The notes: generated by a model from the sequence alone, not told the origin. A stretch of DNA of 53,199 nucleotides from Bacteroidales bacterium (GCA_016928075.1 JAFGLJ010000008.1:1-53199); one strand, 5' to 3'. Counted from the first letter of the stretch, positions 1 through 8,787 are shown. Numbers and translations: made by a program.

Positions 1-25
1 CCTCCGGGTTTTCTAAATAGGTAAG

Positions 26-72
26 CCCGCCGGAGATGGGCGTGGGTCAGAGACCCACACCAGCAGAGGTAG
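26..72. repeat. Intergenic hairpin repeat, family A, copy 1
   Basis: The inner stem GTGGGTC (42-48), loop AGA, GACCCAC (52-58) is perfect. It is flanked by CCGCC on the left and an AGAGG motif on the right. The same layout recurs at 27577-27622, 32976-33021 and, inside the sulfatase gene, 41342-41382. A run related to the GGCTAA word (AGCCTTAGCC, 74-83) follows at once. The rest of positions 1-102 holds no gene. Confidence 0.7.
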
Positions 73-102
73 AGCCTTAGCCTTTTTTATGGTTACTCGG
101 AA

Positions 103-2337
103 TTAGGGTAACACAGTTTCCAGGGTGGCCAGTCTTTCTTTTGCATCCTGCAATATTGGTATATCTTCATCGGCATTCTTCCAGATATCAACGAATTGTC
201 TGTAATATTTCTCAGCCTGTTCCTTATTGCCCAACTCTTCGTATATCCTGGCCATGTTATAAAATGCCTCAAGAGTACATTGCTGTGCTTCCCAGCCCAG
301 GTCATAATATGGGCCAATTATATCTTGATAGGTTGCTATTGCCTTTCCCAGCTGCCCGGAGCTTTTATATGAATATGCCAGTGATGACAGTGTATAGGCA
401 TCTTTCCTCAATTTTATGGTGGTTTCAAGGAGTTTAACAGCTTCATCATGGTTTCCTTTTGCCATTTCTATTTCGCCTTTCAGCTGGTAATACGCAGCTT
501 CATCATTCCTGTTCCCCTCATTTATTTTTTCAGAAAGAGAATTTAAAATTGATTCCGCTTTTTCTATATCCCCGGATCTTGCACATAAATTACCAAGCAG
601 CATATGCCAGAATGGTTCTGTAGAGACCTCATTAATAACTGTATATAGCTCATTTAATTTACTATCATACTTATGCTCCATCCCTTTAGTCCTGTAAACA
701 ACTGCAAGTAAAAGATCATCTCTTAACATACTTAACCTATACCCACTCAGGCTATAACATATGCTTGATTCATTTAAAAATGTTATTGCTTCCGATAATT
801 TACCTTCATACATTGAAAGCAGGGCCATTAAACGCAATCCCATACCTTTCTGTTCGTCATTACCCTCCATCAGTTTAGCAAATACTTCCCTGGCTTTATC
901 TGTTTCACCCATCTTTACATAGGTAAATCCGAATTCATGGTTAATGTTGGTAACAGTAAGCATGTCCGGATTTATTTCAAATGCTTCCAGATAATAATAT
1001 ATAGATTGCTGGTAATTATGCAATGCAGCATATGAAGTAGCAATATTGATATAAGCATTTGGATCCTTCTGATTATTAACTTCAAGAGACTTTTTAAAGG
1101 TATCTATTGCTTCTTCATAACGTTTCAGCATCATAAAGCAATAACCCATTCCGAACCATGCATGGGATACATTGGGATATTTTTTCAGGAAAATACGATA
1201 TTTCACCACGGCCTCTTCGTATTTACCCCTGAATCTTTCTATGCGTGCTTCTATTTCGAGCTTTTCTCTCTCCGTAAGTCTGTCAGCAAAAAGGAGGGCT
1301 TTTTCAAAGTGTTCCTCTCCCCTGTCACGTTGATTTGTCCAATAATACAATGATCCAAGCTGGGTATGTGCATAAGCAAATTCAGGATCAAGTTTAATAG
1401 CTTCCATTAATAGTCTCCTGCCTTCATCCTGTTGTCCGTCGGACCATGCTATAGTTCCTTCAGTGGCGCATTTAAGAGCCTCCAGGGAAGAGGTTGTGGC
1501 CTTATGAAGAGGAACTGTATGCAAATGAATCTCATTAAGTGCTTCACCGAGATCTTTCCTGACTTTTAAAGCAAGCCTGTTCATCTCAGTGAGTATATCA
1601 CTTTTGCCCCTTACTGTCACACTGCGAGATCTTATTGTCTCCCCTGTTTCAGGATTAAGCAAATTAGTGCTTATGAGATAAGTATCCCCCACCCTGGCGA
1701 TAGCCATTGACAATACTGCTTTAATATTCTCTCTCTGAGCAATCTCGAGGGCAATAGCCGGGGTGACTTTTTTGTCACTGTCCATCCTCATGCGTGCAAG
1801 CACTTCTTCAACCTGGGTTTGTGGGAAAACGGAAATATATTTTGACTGATCAACTGTAACACTCAAAGCCTGTACCAGTGAATTATCGAATATTTCATCA
1901 CCAGTACTATTATCCAGGTCGCTGATAATAATCCAGCCCTGCTTTTTGAATCCCAGTGCATTTGGTCTTGGCACTGTACAGTATGTTACGGTTAAGGCAA
2001 TTAACAGAATAAACATTATAACCGAAACCCAGCTGGGCCGCCAGGTAAAGGAAGGTAATGAGCTTTGCTCCTGTAGTGTAAGTGCTTCAGTGCGTTCTAT
2101 GCCCCTTGATGTAATATCAAATATCCATCCCAGGATTACAGCTACCGGGAAGCCAACAATTACCAGAATAATAATTAGCTGAACAGTCCACTCCGGAAAT
2201 GCAAACCTCCCTCCGATAATATCTGAAATCTCTATTACACCTATTCCGACAACCGTATAGACTGTTGCCACGCGTGCTACTCCCCTGCGTTTCAGTTCAG
2301 CAAAGAAAACTTTCAGTCTGGAAGGTTTTCCGGTCAT
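103..2337 (-). CDS. Membrane-anchored TPR protein with FlgO/TolB-like domain
   Basis: This 744-residue protein opens with a cytoplasmic stretch containing FFAELKRRGVARVA, the usual start of a family of N-terminal transmembrane modules found in front of TPR or cyclase domains. Two membrane segments lie at about 20-72 and a third at about 100-120. Residues 130-265 resemble the FlgO/TolB-like nucleotide-free domain seen in such proteins (GWIIISDLDNSTGD motif). From about 290 to the end there are roughly ten TPR-like helical repeats, for example around FAYAHTQLGSLYYWTNQRD and HAWFGMGYCFMMLKRYEEA. The role is unknown; the family is generally thought to scaffold protein complexes or signalling. It is transcribed alone, away from the holin-like gene by 270 bp of repeat-rich DNA. 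The domain calls are from recognisable motifs; the biological function is not inferred. Confidence 0.8.
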   Translation of the reverse strand: MTGKPSRLKVFFAELKRRGVARVATVYTVVGIGVIEISDIIGGRFAFPEWTVQLIIILVIVGFPVAVILGWIFDITSRGIERTEALTLQEQSSLPSFTWRPSWVSVIMFILLIALTVTYCTVPRPNALGFKKQGWIIISDLDNSTGDEIFDNSLVQALSVTVDQSKYISVFPQTQVEEVLARMRMDSDKKVTPAIALEIAQRENIKAVLSMAIARVGDTYLISTNLLNPETGETIRSRSVTVRGKSDILTEMNRLALKVRKDLGEALNEIHLHTVPLHKATTSSLEALKCATEGTIAWSDGQQDEGRRLLMEAIKLDPEFAYAHTQLGSLYYWTNQRDRGEEHFEKALLFADRLTEREKLEIEARIERFRGKYEEAVVKYRIFLKKYPNVSHAWFGMGYCFMMLKRYEEAIDTFKKSLEVNNQKDPNAYINIATSYAALHNYQQSIYYYLEAFEINPDMLTVTNINHEFGFTYVKMGETDKAREVFAKLMEGNDEQKGMGLRLMALLSMYEGKLSEAITFLNESSICYSLSGYRLSMLRDDLLLAVVYRTKGMEHKYDSKLNELYTVINEVSTEPFWHMLLGNLCARSGDIEKAESILNSLSEKINEGNRNDEAAYYQLKGEIEMAKGNHDEAVKLLETTIKLRKDAYTLSSLAYSYKSSGQLGKAIATYQDIIGPYYDLGWEAQQCTLEAFYNMARIYEELGNKEQAEKYYRQFVDIWKNADEDIPILQDAKERLATLETVLP

Positions 2338-2405
2338 AGTCAGTTATTGAGCAGGTTAATTTATCGTAAAAGTAAGCAAATTGGAAACTAAAAGCAAGAG
2401 GGAGC

Positions 2406-2432
2406 CCGCCTACGTCCTGCGGACTACGGCGG
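2406..2432. repeat. Two-tier hairpin repeat, family B, variant copy
   Basis: The outer stem CCGCC (2406-2410) pairs with GGCGG (2428-2432). A TAC/TAC symmetric internal loop separates it from an inner GTCC/GGAC stem with loop TGC. The layout matches the hairpins at 37338 and 39454, although the sequence differs. It directly precedes a G-rich 7-bp tandem repeat. Confidence 0.6.
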
Positions 2433-2435
2433 ACA

Positions 2436-2471
2436 AGGCAGGGAGCAGGGAGCAGGGGGCAGGGGGCAGGG
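2436..2471. repeat. 7-bp G-rich tandem repeat (GCAGGGA/GCAGGGG)n
   Basis: About five head-to-tail 7-bp units of GCAGGGA or GCAGGGG. The same units flank the family B hairpins at 37301-37395 and 39425-39508, and appear in reverse complement at the right edge of the window. It lies just upstream (5' side) of the TPR gene start, in the gap before the holin-like gene end. Confidence 0.75.
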
Positions 2472-2610
2472 ACTAATGGTAGGTTACGGTTTGTATGACA
2501 CAAAAACATACTTTAGGCTGTTATAAACAACCTAAGCTTAGCTATTCCTGTGACAAATGATATTATCCAGCCGGGATTATTACCTTCCGGTCTGTGCCTG
2601 TTAAAATTTG

Positions 2611-2877
2611 TTATTCAGCACTTTTCTTAGGCACTAAAGCGTTATACAGCCAGGCAAAAACAGCCCCGATGATTAAGCCATCAACAATGCCATAGCCCAG
2701 GCCGATAAGGCTTCCAAGTGGGGTTACATTATAACCGGGATAGAATGTACTTAGAACTATTGTGTCGCCTGAAGTTCCGTACAGAATAATAAGCCACCAG
2801 GTTAGTAGAAAAATTCCGACACCCAGAATTATCGCGCAGGTAAATGCTAAAGAACGTACACTTAGTTTCATAATCAT
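2611..2877 (-). CDS. Small two-helix membrane protein, holin-like family
   Basis: The protein has 88 residues and two clear hydrophobic helices, about residues 9-32 and 54-80, joined by a segment with FYPGYNVTPLGSLIGLGYG, and a short charged tail (VPKKSAE). This matches a bacterial family that databases often label 'bacteriophage holin' because of its size and topology. There are no lysozyme, tail or other phage genes nearby, so lysis is unlikely; it is better viewed as a housekeeping inner-membrane protein of unknown function. It stands alone on the minus strand. A divergent intergenic stretch of 570 bp separates it from the next operon. Confidence 0.7.
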   Translation of the reverse strand: MIMKLSVRSLAFTCAIILGVGIFLLTWWLIILYGTSGDTIVLSTFYPGYNVTPLGSLIGLGYGIVDGLIIGAVFAWLYNALVPKKSAE

Positions 2878-3150
2878 ACCTCCTGTTTATGGTTTGGTTA
2901 GTTATCTGATTTCAATATAACATAGCAAGTTATGAAATAAAAATTAAATACAGGTTCAATGGGTTTAATCGTTGAAATTTTTTATTGTTTAATTGGGGTT
3001 ATTGAGGTGTTGAGGTGTTGAGGTGTTAAATCGTTGAATCGTTCCTTATAAATCGAAGAGAGAAGAAATCAATCCAGTTCAACAGTTTAACAGGTCAATA
3101 ATTCATCAGGTTAAAGATCTTCGGCTATTCTCAGGATTACAGGTATAACA

Positions 3151-3194
3151 TCCCCCTGGACAGCAAAGCTGTCCCTTCCCCCTTCAAAGGGGGA
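3151..3194. repeat. Double-hairpin intergenic repeat
   Basis: GGACAGC (3158-3164), loop AAA, GCTGTCC (3168-3174) is followed by CCCCCTT (3178-3184), loop CA, AAGGGGG (3087-3193 arm ending at 3193). TCCCCC at 3151 could also pair with GGGGGA at the right end, so the two hairpins sit in one larger fold. C-rich/G-rich elements of this type are common dispersed repeats in Bacteroidota. Only one copy is seen in this window. Confidence 0.6.
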
Positions 3195-3196
3195 TC

Positions 3197-3228
3197 TTTG
3201 GCTGCTCCCTTTATTTTTCGTATATTTG
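3197..3228 (+). promoter_or_regulatory. Bacteroidota-type promoter for the GNAT-M20-racemase operon
   Basis: TTTG at 3197-3200 is separated by 20 bp from TATATTTG at 3221-3228. This fits the -33 TTG and -7 TAnnTTTG consensus of the Bacteroidota primary sigma factor. The -33 element lies only three bases beyond the G-rich arm of the hairpin repeat. Transcription would begin near 3235 and leave a long leader before the first start codon at 3448. Confidence 0.5.
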
Positions 3229-3447
3229 TGGTACAGAAACTATTAAACCATAATTTCATTGATAGTCAGAGAACAAGATCCGGTATTCATTGAAGACAAG
3301 ATTTTCCATTCCCGTAACAATCCCTGATAGTTTCTATGTGAATAATACAAATTATGATAATAACCGACTTTATAACAATCTGTTATATAGCTTGGTCACT
3401 TTATAAAGTCATTTAATTCATAAACACGTATAAAATCATCTTATATT

Positions 3448-3909
3448 ATGTTAGAAACAAAAATTTTCAATACAGAAACAACGATCACTTTAAAAGAAAA
3501 AGAGGACACAATAAATTTCCTTTATGATCACCTTGAAGAATATGGTGATAAAAAAGAAGACATCACAAAAGCTGTTAACTTCTCATTAAAAATAAACGAT
3601 CCGGCACTTAAGCCGATGCCCCTTGGGGGGTTCATCCTTAATGGTTATATGGATAACAAATTAGTTGGCTCCGTGGTTGTTAACAAAACAGGTATGAGTG
3701 GGTACATACCTGAAAATATACTGGTATACATTGCCACTCATCGTGATTACCGGGGAAAGGGCATAGGCAAACAGCTTATGAAAAAGGTTTTTGATATAGC
3801 AGAAGGGAGTGTTGCCCTTCATGTTGAACCTGACAATCCCGCGAGGTTCCTTTACGAAAAAGTGGGGATGACCAGCAAGTACATTGAAATGCGTTATATC
3901 AAAAAATGA
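3448..3909 (+). CDS. GNAT family N-acetyltransferase
   Basis: The 153-residue protein carries the acetyl-CoA pyrophosphate-binding motif RDYRGKGIGKQLM at about residues 105-117 (R-x-x-G-x-G), and a preceding beta strand ENILVYIATHRD, as in GNAT acetyltransferases. The C-terminal part (VALHVEPDNPARFLYEKVGM) is the usual GNAT end, with the aromatic residue in FLYEK. The substrate cannot be read from sequence. It is the first gene of a four-gene operon and overlaps the next gene by ATGA (3906-3909), which suggests translational coupling. With a deacylase and two amino-acid racemases downstream, acetylation of an amino acid or amino sugar is a reasonable inference. Confidence 0.85.
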   Translation: MLETKIFNTETTITLKEKEDTINFLYDHLEEYGDKKEDITKAVNFSLKINDPALKPMPLGGFILNGYMDNKLVGSVVVNKTGMSGYIPENILVYIATHRDYRGKGIGKQLMKKVFDIAEGSVALHVEPDNPARFLYEKVGMTSKYIEMRYIKK

Positions 3910-5045
3910 TAAACACCGGGCATTTAATAAAATTCAGGAGGGAGCTGCATTCATACCCTGAAATAGCAGGGCGGGAGAAATCCACCGCTGAAAGATTAGG
4001 CCGGTTTATATCCAACTATAATCCTGACAGGATAATAAGCAGGATAGGCGGATATGGCATAGCATTCATATTTAAAGGTGAAGAACCGGGAAAGAAGATA
4101 CTTTTCAGGGCCGACCTGGATGCCCTGCCTATAAAAGAGATAAGTAACATGGAATACAGCTCTGTTTACAGTGACAGGGCTCACCTGTGCGGGCATGACG
4201 GGCATATGACCATACTTGCAGGCCTTGCCGAGGCTCTCAATATCAACAGGCCGCTGAAAGGTGAAATAATCCTGCTCTTCCAGCCTTCAGAGGAAACGGG
4301 GGAAGGTGCTGCGAGGGTCCTTGCTGATAAAAAGTTCCGGGAATCAGCGAATCCTGACTATGTGTTTGCACTGCATAACCTGCCGGGTTACCCTGAGAAG
4401 TCGATTATAATAAATAATAATATCTTCAGCTCGGCTTCGGTGGGATTAACCGTACAATTGCATGGAAAATCCTCGCATGCCGCGGAGCCTGCAAAAGGTA
4501 ACTCACCTGTAAAAGCGCTGTCACAAATAATTGATGCATTATATTCAATACAGGATAACAAAGAAATATTCACCGATTTTGTTCTGGGTACGGTAATACA
4601 CATCAACCTTGGAGAAAAGCGATTTGGCACTTTACCTGAATATGGAGAAATATCAATGACACTCAGGGCATACAGGGATGATGATATGGAGGTTCTGAGA
4701 AATGAAATTGTCCGGGCTGCAGTAAATATTTGTGAAAAAGAAAAAATAAAATGCGAATATGAATGGAAAGAAGAATTTCTTTCCCTGGAGAATGACTCCT
4801 TCGCGGTTGATATAGTAAAAAATGCAGCTTATAATTTAGATCTTGAGACAATTGAAATGACTGTTCCCTTCAAATGGTCAGAAGATTTCAGTCATTTCAC
4901 AAAGAATTACAGGGGAGCAATGTTCGGGCTTGGTGCAGGGAACGACCATCCTGCATTACATAATCCTGACTATGATTTCCCTGATGAGATAATAGCCACA
5001 GGTATCAATATGTTCTTAAATATTTACAGGTTGATAAATCAATAA
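3906..5045 (+). CDS. M20 family amidohydrolase (N-acyl-amino-acid deacylase type)
   Basis: At 379 residues this is full length for the M20D amidohydrolases, which cleave N-acyl bonds of amino acids (hippurate, N-acetyl-amino acid or auxin-conjugate hydrolases). Visible motifs are LHSYPEIAGRE near the start, LFRADLDALPI, the metal-binding CGHDGHM at about 97-103, FQPSEETGEGA with the catalytic glutamate, and a C-terminal LGAGNDHPALHNPDYDF with the last histidine ligand. There is no signal peptide, so it is cytoplasmic. Its start overlaps the stop of the acetyltransferase gene. Fourteen bases separate it from the alanine racemase gene. An acetyltransferase and a deacylase encoded side by side suggests a protect/deprotect step or salvage of N-acyl amino acids; the acyl group and amino acid are unknown. 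Confidence 0.88.
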   Translation: MINTGHLIKFRRELHSYPEIAGREKSTAERLGRFISNYNPDRIISRIGGYGIAFIFKGEEPGKKILFRADLDALPIKEISNMEYSSVYSDRAHLCGHDGHMTILAGLAEALNINRPLKGEIILLFQPSEETGEGAARVLADKKFRESANPDYVFALHNLPGYPEKSIIINNNIFSSASVGLTVQLHGKSSHAAEPAKGNSPVKALSQIIDALYSIQDNKEIFTDFVLGTVIHINLGEKRFGTLPEYGEISMTLRAYRDDDMEVLRNEIVRAAVNICEKEKIKCEYEWKEEFLSLENDSFAVDIVKNAAYNLDLETIEMTVPFKWSEDFSHFTKNYRGAMFGLGAGNDHPALHNPDYDFPDEIIATGINMFLNIYRLINQ

Positions 5046-5059
5046 TTTTTCCCTTCCAT

Positions 5060-6211
5060 ATGACAACTACATCGGTAATTGAACTCAAAAGATCGGCACT
5101 GGCAAATAACCTGGACTTTATCAGGAATCATATCCACAGCCACTCAAAGATATCGTCAGTGGTAAAGGGTAATGCCTATGGACATGGTACCAGGGAATTT
5201 GTGAGCCTGGCTGAGAGTGAAGGAATCGATCACTTCTCAGTATTTTCCGCCGATGAAGCTGAACAGGTATTCAATTGCAAGAAACCCGGGACCACGATCA
5301 TGATTATGGGATGGCTTGAGAACGAGCAGGTTGAATGGGCTATTGAAAATGATGTTGAGTTCTATATTTTCGATCTTAATTTTGTTAATGAAGCAATTGA
5401 GGCTTCCAAAAAGGTAAAAAAACCTGCAAAAGTTCATATAGAGGTTGAAACAGGTATGAACCGGACTGGTTTTAAGAACAAAACTCTCAGAGAAGTTATC
5501 AGCTTAATAGAAGATAACAAGGAGTGTTTTAACATCAAGGGCTTATGTACGCATTATGCAGGTGCCGAAAGTATAGCCAACCATGTAAGGATACAGAAGC
5601 AGATACGAAATTTCAACAGAATTTACAGGAACCTCGCCTCGAATGGTATCAAGCCTGATTTACGTCATACGGCATGCTCTGCTGCCGCAATGAATTACCC
5701 GGGAACCTGTATGGATATGGTCAGGATTGGAATTTTACAGTACGGGTTCTGGCCCAGCCCCGAGACATTTATACAGTATGCCCACAGGCAAACAGACAAA
5801 TCTGATCCCCTCACCAGGGTGCTAAAATGGAAAAGCAAGATAATGACCATCAAAGAAGTGAAGGAAGGCGATTTCATCAGTTACGGCACAAATTATCTTG
5901 CACAGGAAAACAAGAAGATAGCTGTTATCCCCGTAGGATATTCAAGCGGATACAACAGGGTTTTAAGCAACCAGGGGCGGGTACTTATAAATGAAACATT
6001 TGCCAATGTAATAGGATTGGTGAATATGAATATGATGATAGTTGATGTGACAAGGATAAATTCAGTAAAAAGGGGTGACGAGGTAGTACTTATCGGCAGG
6101 CAGGGCGATCATGAAATAACAGTAAACTCATTCAGTGCAATGAGTGATTCAATGAATTACGAAATGCTGGTACGTCTGCCACAAAATATTGAAAGAAGAA
6201 TTGTAAATTAA
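5060..6211 (+). CDS. alr: Alanine racemase (fold-type III PLP enzyme)
   Basis: This 383-residue protein has the hallmarks of alanine racemase, which interconverts L- and D-alanine for peptidoglycan. The PLP lysine is K36 in VVKGNAYGHG and the second catalytic base is Y275 in ISYGTNYLAQ. MVRIGILQYGFWPS matches the phosphate-binding region, and VIPVGYSSGYNR matches the conserved C-terminal beta domain. Substitutions such as GYSSGYNR in place of the usual GYADGYPR, and MNYPGTCMDMVR, show that it is a divergent member, so a broad-specificity amino-acid racemase is possible. It sits third in the operon, directly before a second, distantly related racemase. It could be the housekeeping enzyme or one specialised for this pathway. 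Confidence 0.85.
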   Translation: MTTTSVIELKRSALANNLDFIRNHIHSHSKISSVVKGNAYGHGTREFVSLAESEGIDHFSVFSADEAEQVFNCKKPGTTIMIMGWLENEQVEWAIENDVEFYIFDLNFVNEAIEASKKVKKPAKVHIEVETGMNRTGFKNKTLREVISLIEDNKECFNIKGLCTHYAGAESIANHVRIQKQIRNFNRIYRNLASNGIKPDLRHTACSAAAMNYPGTCMDMVRIGILQYGFWPSPETFIQYAHRQTDKSDPLTRVLKWKSKIMTIKEVKEGDFISYGTNYLAQENKKIAVIPVGYSSGYNRVLSNQGRVLINETFANVIGLVNMNMMIVDVTRINSVKRGDEVVLIGRQGDHEITVNSFSAMSDSMNYEMLVRLPQNIERRIVN

Positions 6212-6218
6212 AATTAAA

Positions 6219-7292
6219 ATGGCTTTCATAGAATTTCATACAAGAAAACTCAAACACAATTTCAACTACCTTGAAAACCTTTTCAGGAGTAATGATATCA
6301 AGTGGGCAATTGTATCAAAGCTCCTGTGCGGTGAGAGATCATACCTTGAAGAAATCATAAACCTGGGAATCAAAAAAATATGTGATTCAAGGGTTACCAA
6401 CCTTAAGGTTATAAAAAGCATTGATAAGGATATTGAAACAATATATATAAAACCTCCTGCCAAGAGAAGCATAAAGAGTATTGTGAAATATGCCGATGTA
6501 AGTTTCAATACCGAATATTACACGATTAAACTCCTTTCCGAGGAAGCACGCCGCCAAAACAGGATTCACAAAATAATGATCATAATAGAGACAGGAGAAC
6601 TTCGTGAAGGTGTGCTGGCGGAGAATTTTCTTGATTTCTATGAAAAAGTATTTGAACTTCCCAATATAGAAGTGACAGGTATAGGAACAAACCTTTCGTG
6701 CCTGTATGGTGTATTACCCAACAGGGATAAGCTCATACAGCTGAGCCTTTACAAGCAGCTTATTGAGGCAAAATTCAATAAGAATATACCTTTTGTATCA
6801 GGGGGTTCATCCGTTACCATCCCTCTTATTCTGAACAACACCCTTCCCGCGGGTATTAACCATTTCCGCGTGGGGGAAACACTTTTCCTCGGCACCAATG
6901 TATATGACGGTTCACGGTATAAAAACATGGAAAATGATATCTTCAGGCTCTTCGCGGAGATAATTGAGTTATCAGAAAAGCCAATGGTGCCTGACGGAGA
7001 AATGGGGACAAATGTGGAAGGTCAAGAATTTACCTTTGACGAAAAAGACATCGGGAAAACAACATGCAGGGGTATCCTCGACCTTGGTCTGCTCGACGTT
7101 GACGAACATCATATATGGCCAAAAGATAAAAGCATAAAATTTGCCGGCGCCAGTTCTGACATGATAGTGATTGACCTGGGTAAAAATTCAAAGAAGTACA
7201 GGGTAGGTGATCTTATCGAATTCAGGCTCGATTATTTAGGCATATTAAGGATTATGAGCTCCAGGTATATAGAGAAAAAGATTGTCAGGTAG
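6219..7292 (+). CDS. Alanine/ornithine racemase family PLP enzyme
   Basis: The protein has 357 residues and belongs to the alanine/ornithine racemase (Orr, YhfX-like) branch of fold-type III PLP proteins, related to but distinct from the upstream alanine racemase. The N-terminal Schiff-base lysine is K34 in WAIVSKLLCGE. IETGELREGVLAENF, GIGTNLSCLYGVLPN, VSGGSSVTIPLI and HFRVGETLFLG are family-type blocks, including the glycine-rich PLP phosphate site. The C-terminal half contains ILDLGLLDVDEHHIWP. In characterised members the reaction is ornithine (or alanine) racemisation. No ornithine aminomutase genes are visible here. The gene ends in an 8-bp convergent overlap with the corrinoid module. 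Confidence 0.8.
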   Translation: MAFIEFHTRKLKHNFNYLENLFRSNDIKWAIVSKLLCGERSYLEEIINLGIKKICDSRVTNLKVIKSIDKDIETIYIKPPAKRSIKSIVKYADVSFNTEYYTIKLLSEEARRQNRIHKIMIIIETGELREGVLAENFLDFYEKVFELPNIEVTGIGTNLSCLYGVLPNRDKLIQLSLYKQLIEAKFNKNIPFVSGGSSVTIPLILNNTLPAGINHFRVGETLFLGTNVYDGSRYKNMENDIFRLFAEIIELSEKPMVPDGEMGTNVEGQEFTFDEKDIGKTTCRGILDLGLLDVDEHHIWPKDKSIKFAGASSDMIVIDLGKNSKKYRVGDLIEFRLDYLGILRIMSSRYIEKKIVR

Positions 7293-8787
7293 TCTGACTT
7301 TTGAAATTAATATTGCTTACAAATTTCTCCATAAAATCCTCGTTGGAGGAAAGTTCCAAATACTCTGTACGGGAGAGGATATTGTTTATTCTGTCAATAA
7401 AATATTCTGATTTCAGGGAAAGGACAGCACCTGTGCCGGCAGCATTCCCCACCTGTAATAATTTATCATTTAACTGTTCCGGGAACAGGCCGATCTTTAT
7501 AGCACTGCCTGTATCAAGGTAGTTGCCGAATCCCCCTGCAATAATAAATTTTTCAACATCGCCATAACCATAACCGGATCTGCGAAGCAATATATTTATA
7601 CCAGCAGCTACAGCTGCTTTTGCCAGCTGCACTTCGCGAATGTCCTGTTGTGTGATACTGATTGTTCTGCTCTTTCCCTTTTTGTACACCACAAAGGGTT
7701 TATTGATCTTACCCTCAGGTGAAACCAGTTTTCCCGATAACATATGGGCTATAATATCCACCAGTCCCGATCCGCATATTCCATCAGGTTCACTGTTAGC
7801 GATGGTTTTTATCTTTCCATCTTTATAACTGCATATTGCACCCCCTGCAGCCAGGCTTCCGCAACTTATATTAGCACCCTCAAATGCCGGTCCCGCTGCG
7901 GTGGAACATGCCCATATCCTGTCTTCTGATGATAAAACAACCTCGCCATTGGTTCCAATGTCTGTATATAAAAATAATCCCCCCAGGCTATCCTGCAGGC
8001 TCGCCAGTCCTGCAATTATATCTGAACCAATATACCCGCTCAGAGACGGGAGCAGATTAATTTTTGCCTCCGCATTGATTCTCAAACCCATTTCCCTGGC
8101 ATTCAGTATCCGGTAATCAGTGAAAACAGGCTTAAAAGGGCTGAATGCTATTGGCGAAGGGTCTACACCTGCGATAAAATGAAGCATTGTGGTATTGCCA
8201 ACAACATTTATTGCCGTTATATCTTTTGCCTCGGTTCCCGTGTCGGTTATAAACCTGTTTATATTACTTTTTACTGATTCCACCAAGAGCAAATGAAGCT
8301 TTTTCACAGCGCCGGCATCACCCACGCAACGATTTATTCTGCTTATAACATCAGCTCCGTAATTGCTTTGCGGGTTTATGTCAACATATGTCCTCATCAA
8401 TAGCCCGTTCGTAAGATCAATAAAGTAATATACAATGGTTGTCGTTCCTATATCAACAGCGCATCCAACAGGTTTATCCGACAACAGGGCGGGTTGGCCG
8501 GGATTGAAATCCATGGTCGCTGTATATTCATGCTGAGCACCCAGGACACTCATTTCCCTTTCACCCTGTAATATTACTGTAATGTCTTCATGTATTTTGA
8601 ACCTGCAAGCCGCAACTATGCCTTTTCCTCTTATATGCACAAGGCATTTCCCGCAGGTGCCTTCCCCTCCGCATGGAGAATATATATAATATCCTTTCTC
8701 CCCCAGGACATCCATCAGTACGGAACCTTCTTCAGCTTCTATTGTTTCATAGCCGGTATCCTGCAATATTTCAACCTTATATTTCAT
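7285..8787 (-). CDS. RACo-like corrinoid-activating ferredoxin/ASKHA ATPase
   Basis: This 500-residue protein is the reductive activator type that restores Co(II) corrinoids to Co(I) with ATP. Residues 1-85 form a 2Fe-2S ferredoxin domain with cysteines C39, C45, C48 and C61. The remainder is the DUF4445/ASKHA ATPase region: CAVDIGTTTIVYYFID (phosphate 1), VVGNTTMLHFIAGVDP, LYTDIGTNGEVVL (phosphate 2), and AAGPAFEGANISCG. The linker region seen in the longest RACo proteins is short. It is the last gene of the corrinoid operon, and its start abuts the stop of the upstream gene with no gap. The partner is very probably the corrinoid protein encoded at the operon's first position. Confidence 0.88.
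   Translation of the reverse strand: MKYKVEILQDTGYETIEAEEGSVLMDVLGEKGYYIYSPCGGEGTCGKCLVHIRGKGIVAACRFKIHEDITVILQGEREMSVLGAQHEYTATMDFNPGQPALLSDKPVGCAVDIGTTTIVYYFIDLTNGLLMRTYVDINPQSNYGADVISRINRCVGDAGAVKKLHLLLVESVKSNINRFITDTGTEAKDITAINVVGNTTMLHFIAGVDPSPIAFSPFKPVFTDYRILNAREMGLRINAEAKINLLPSLSGYIGSDIIAGLASLQDSLGGLFLYTDIGTNGEVVLSSEDRIWACSTAAGPAFEGANISCGSLAAGGAICSYKDGKIKTIANSEPDGICGSGLVDIIAHMLSGKLVSPEGKINKPFVVYKKGKSRTISITQQDIREVQLAKAAVAAGINILLRRSGYGYGDVEKFIIAGGFGNYLDTGSAIKIGLFPEQLNDKLLQVGNAAGTGAVLSLKSEYFIDRINNILSRTEYLELSSNEDFMEKFVSNINFKSQTT

Larger units (their letters stand above)
2878..3447. other. 570-bp intergenic region: tandem words, hairpins and a promoter
   Basis: No gene is seen here. Positions 3002-3025 carry three copies of the 8-bp word TTGAGGTG, followed by ATCGTTGA-like words. 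Positions 3151-3194 contain two perfect hairpins. A good Bacteroidota promoter follows at 3197-3228, giving an expected leader of about 210 nt before the GNAT gene. In that leader GAAACTAT (3237-3244) is complementary to ATAGTTTC (3327-3334), which could close a large loop, but 8 bp is weak evidence for a structured RNA. The 150 bp next to the holin-like gene is AT-rich with nothing recognisable. Confidence 0.6.

Noticed and set aside
2611..2877. Prophage remnant suggested by a holin-like protein
   Set aside because: There are no other phage genes; this family is widespread as a chromosomal membrane protein.
3235..3447. Riboswitch or structured RNA in the leader of the GNAT gene
   Set aside because: Only one 8-bp long-range complementarity was found and no known riboswitch core was recognised.
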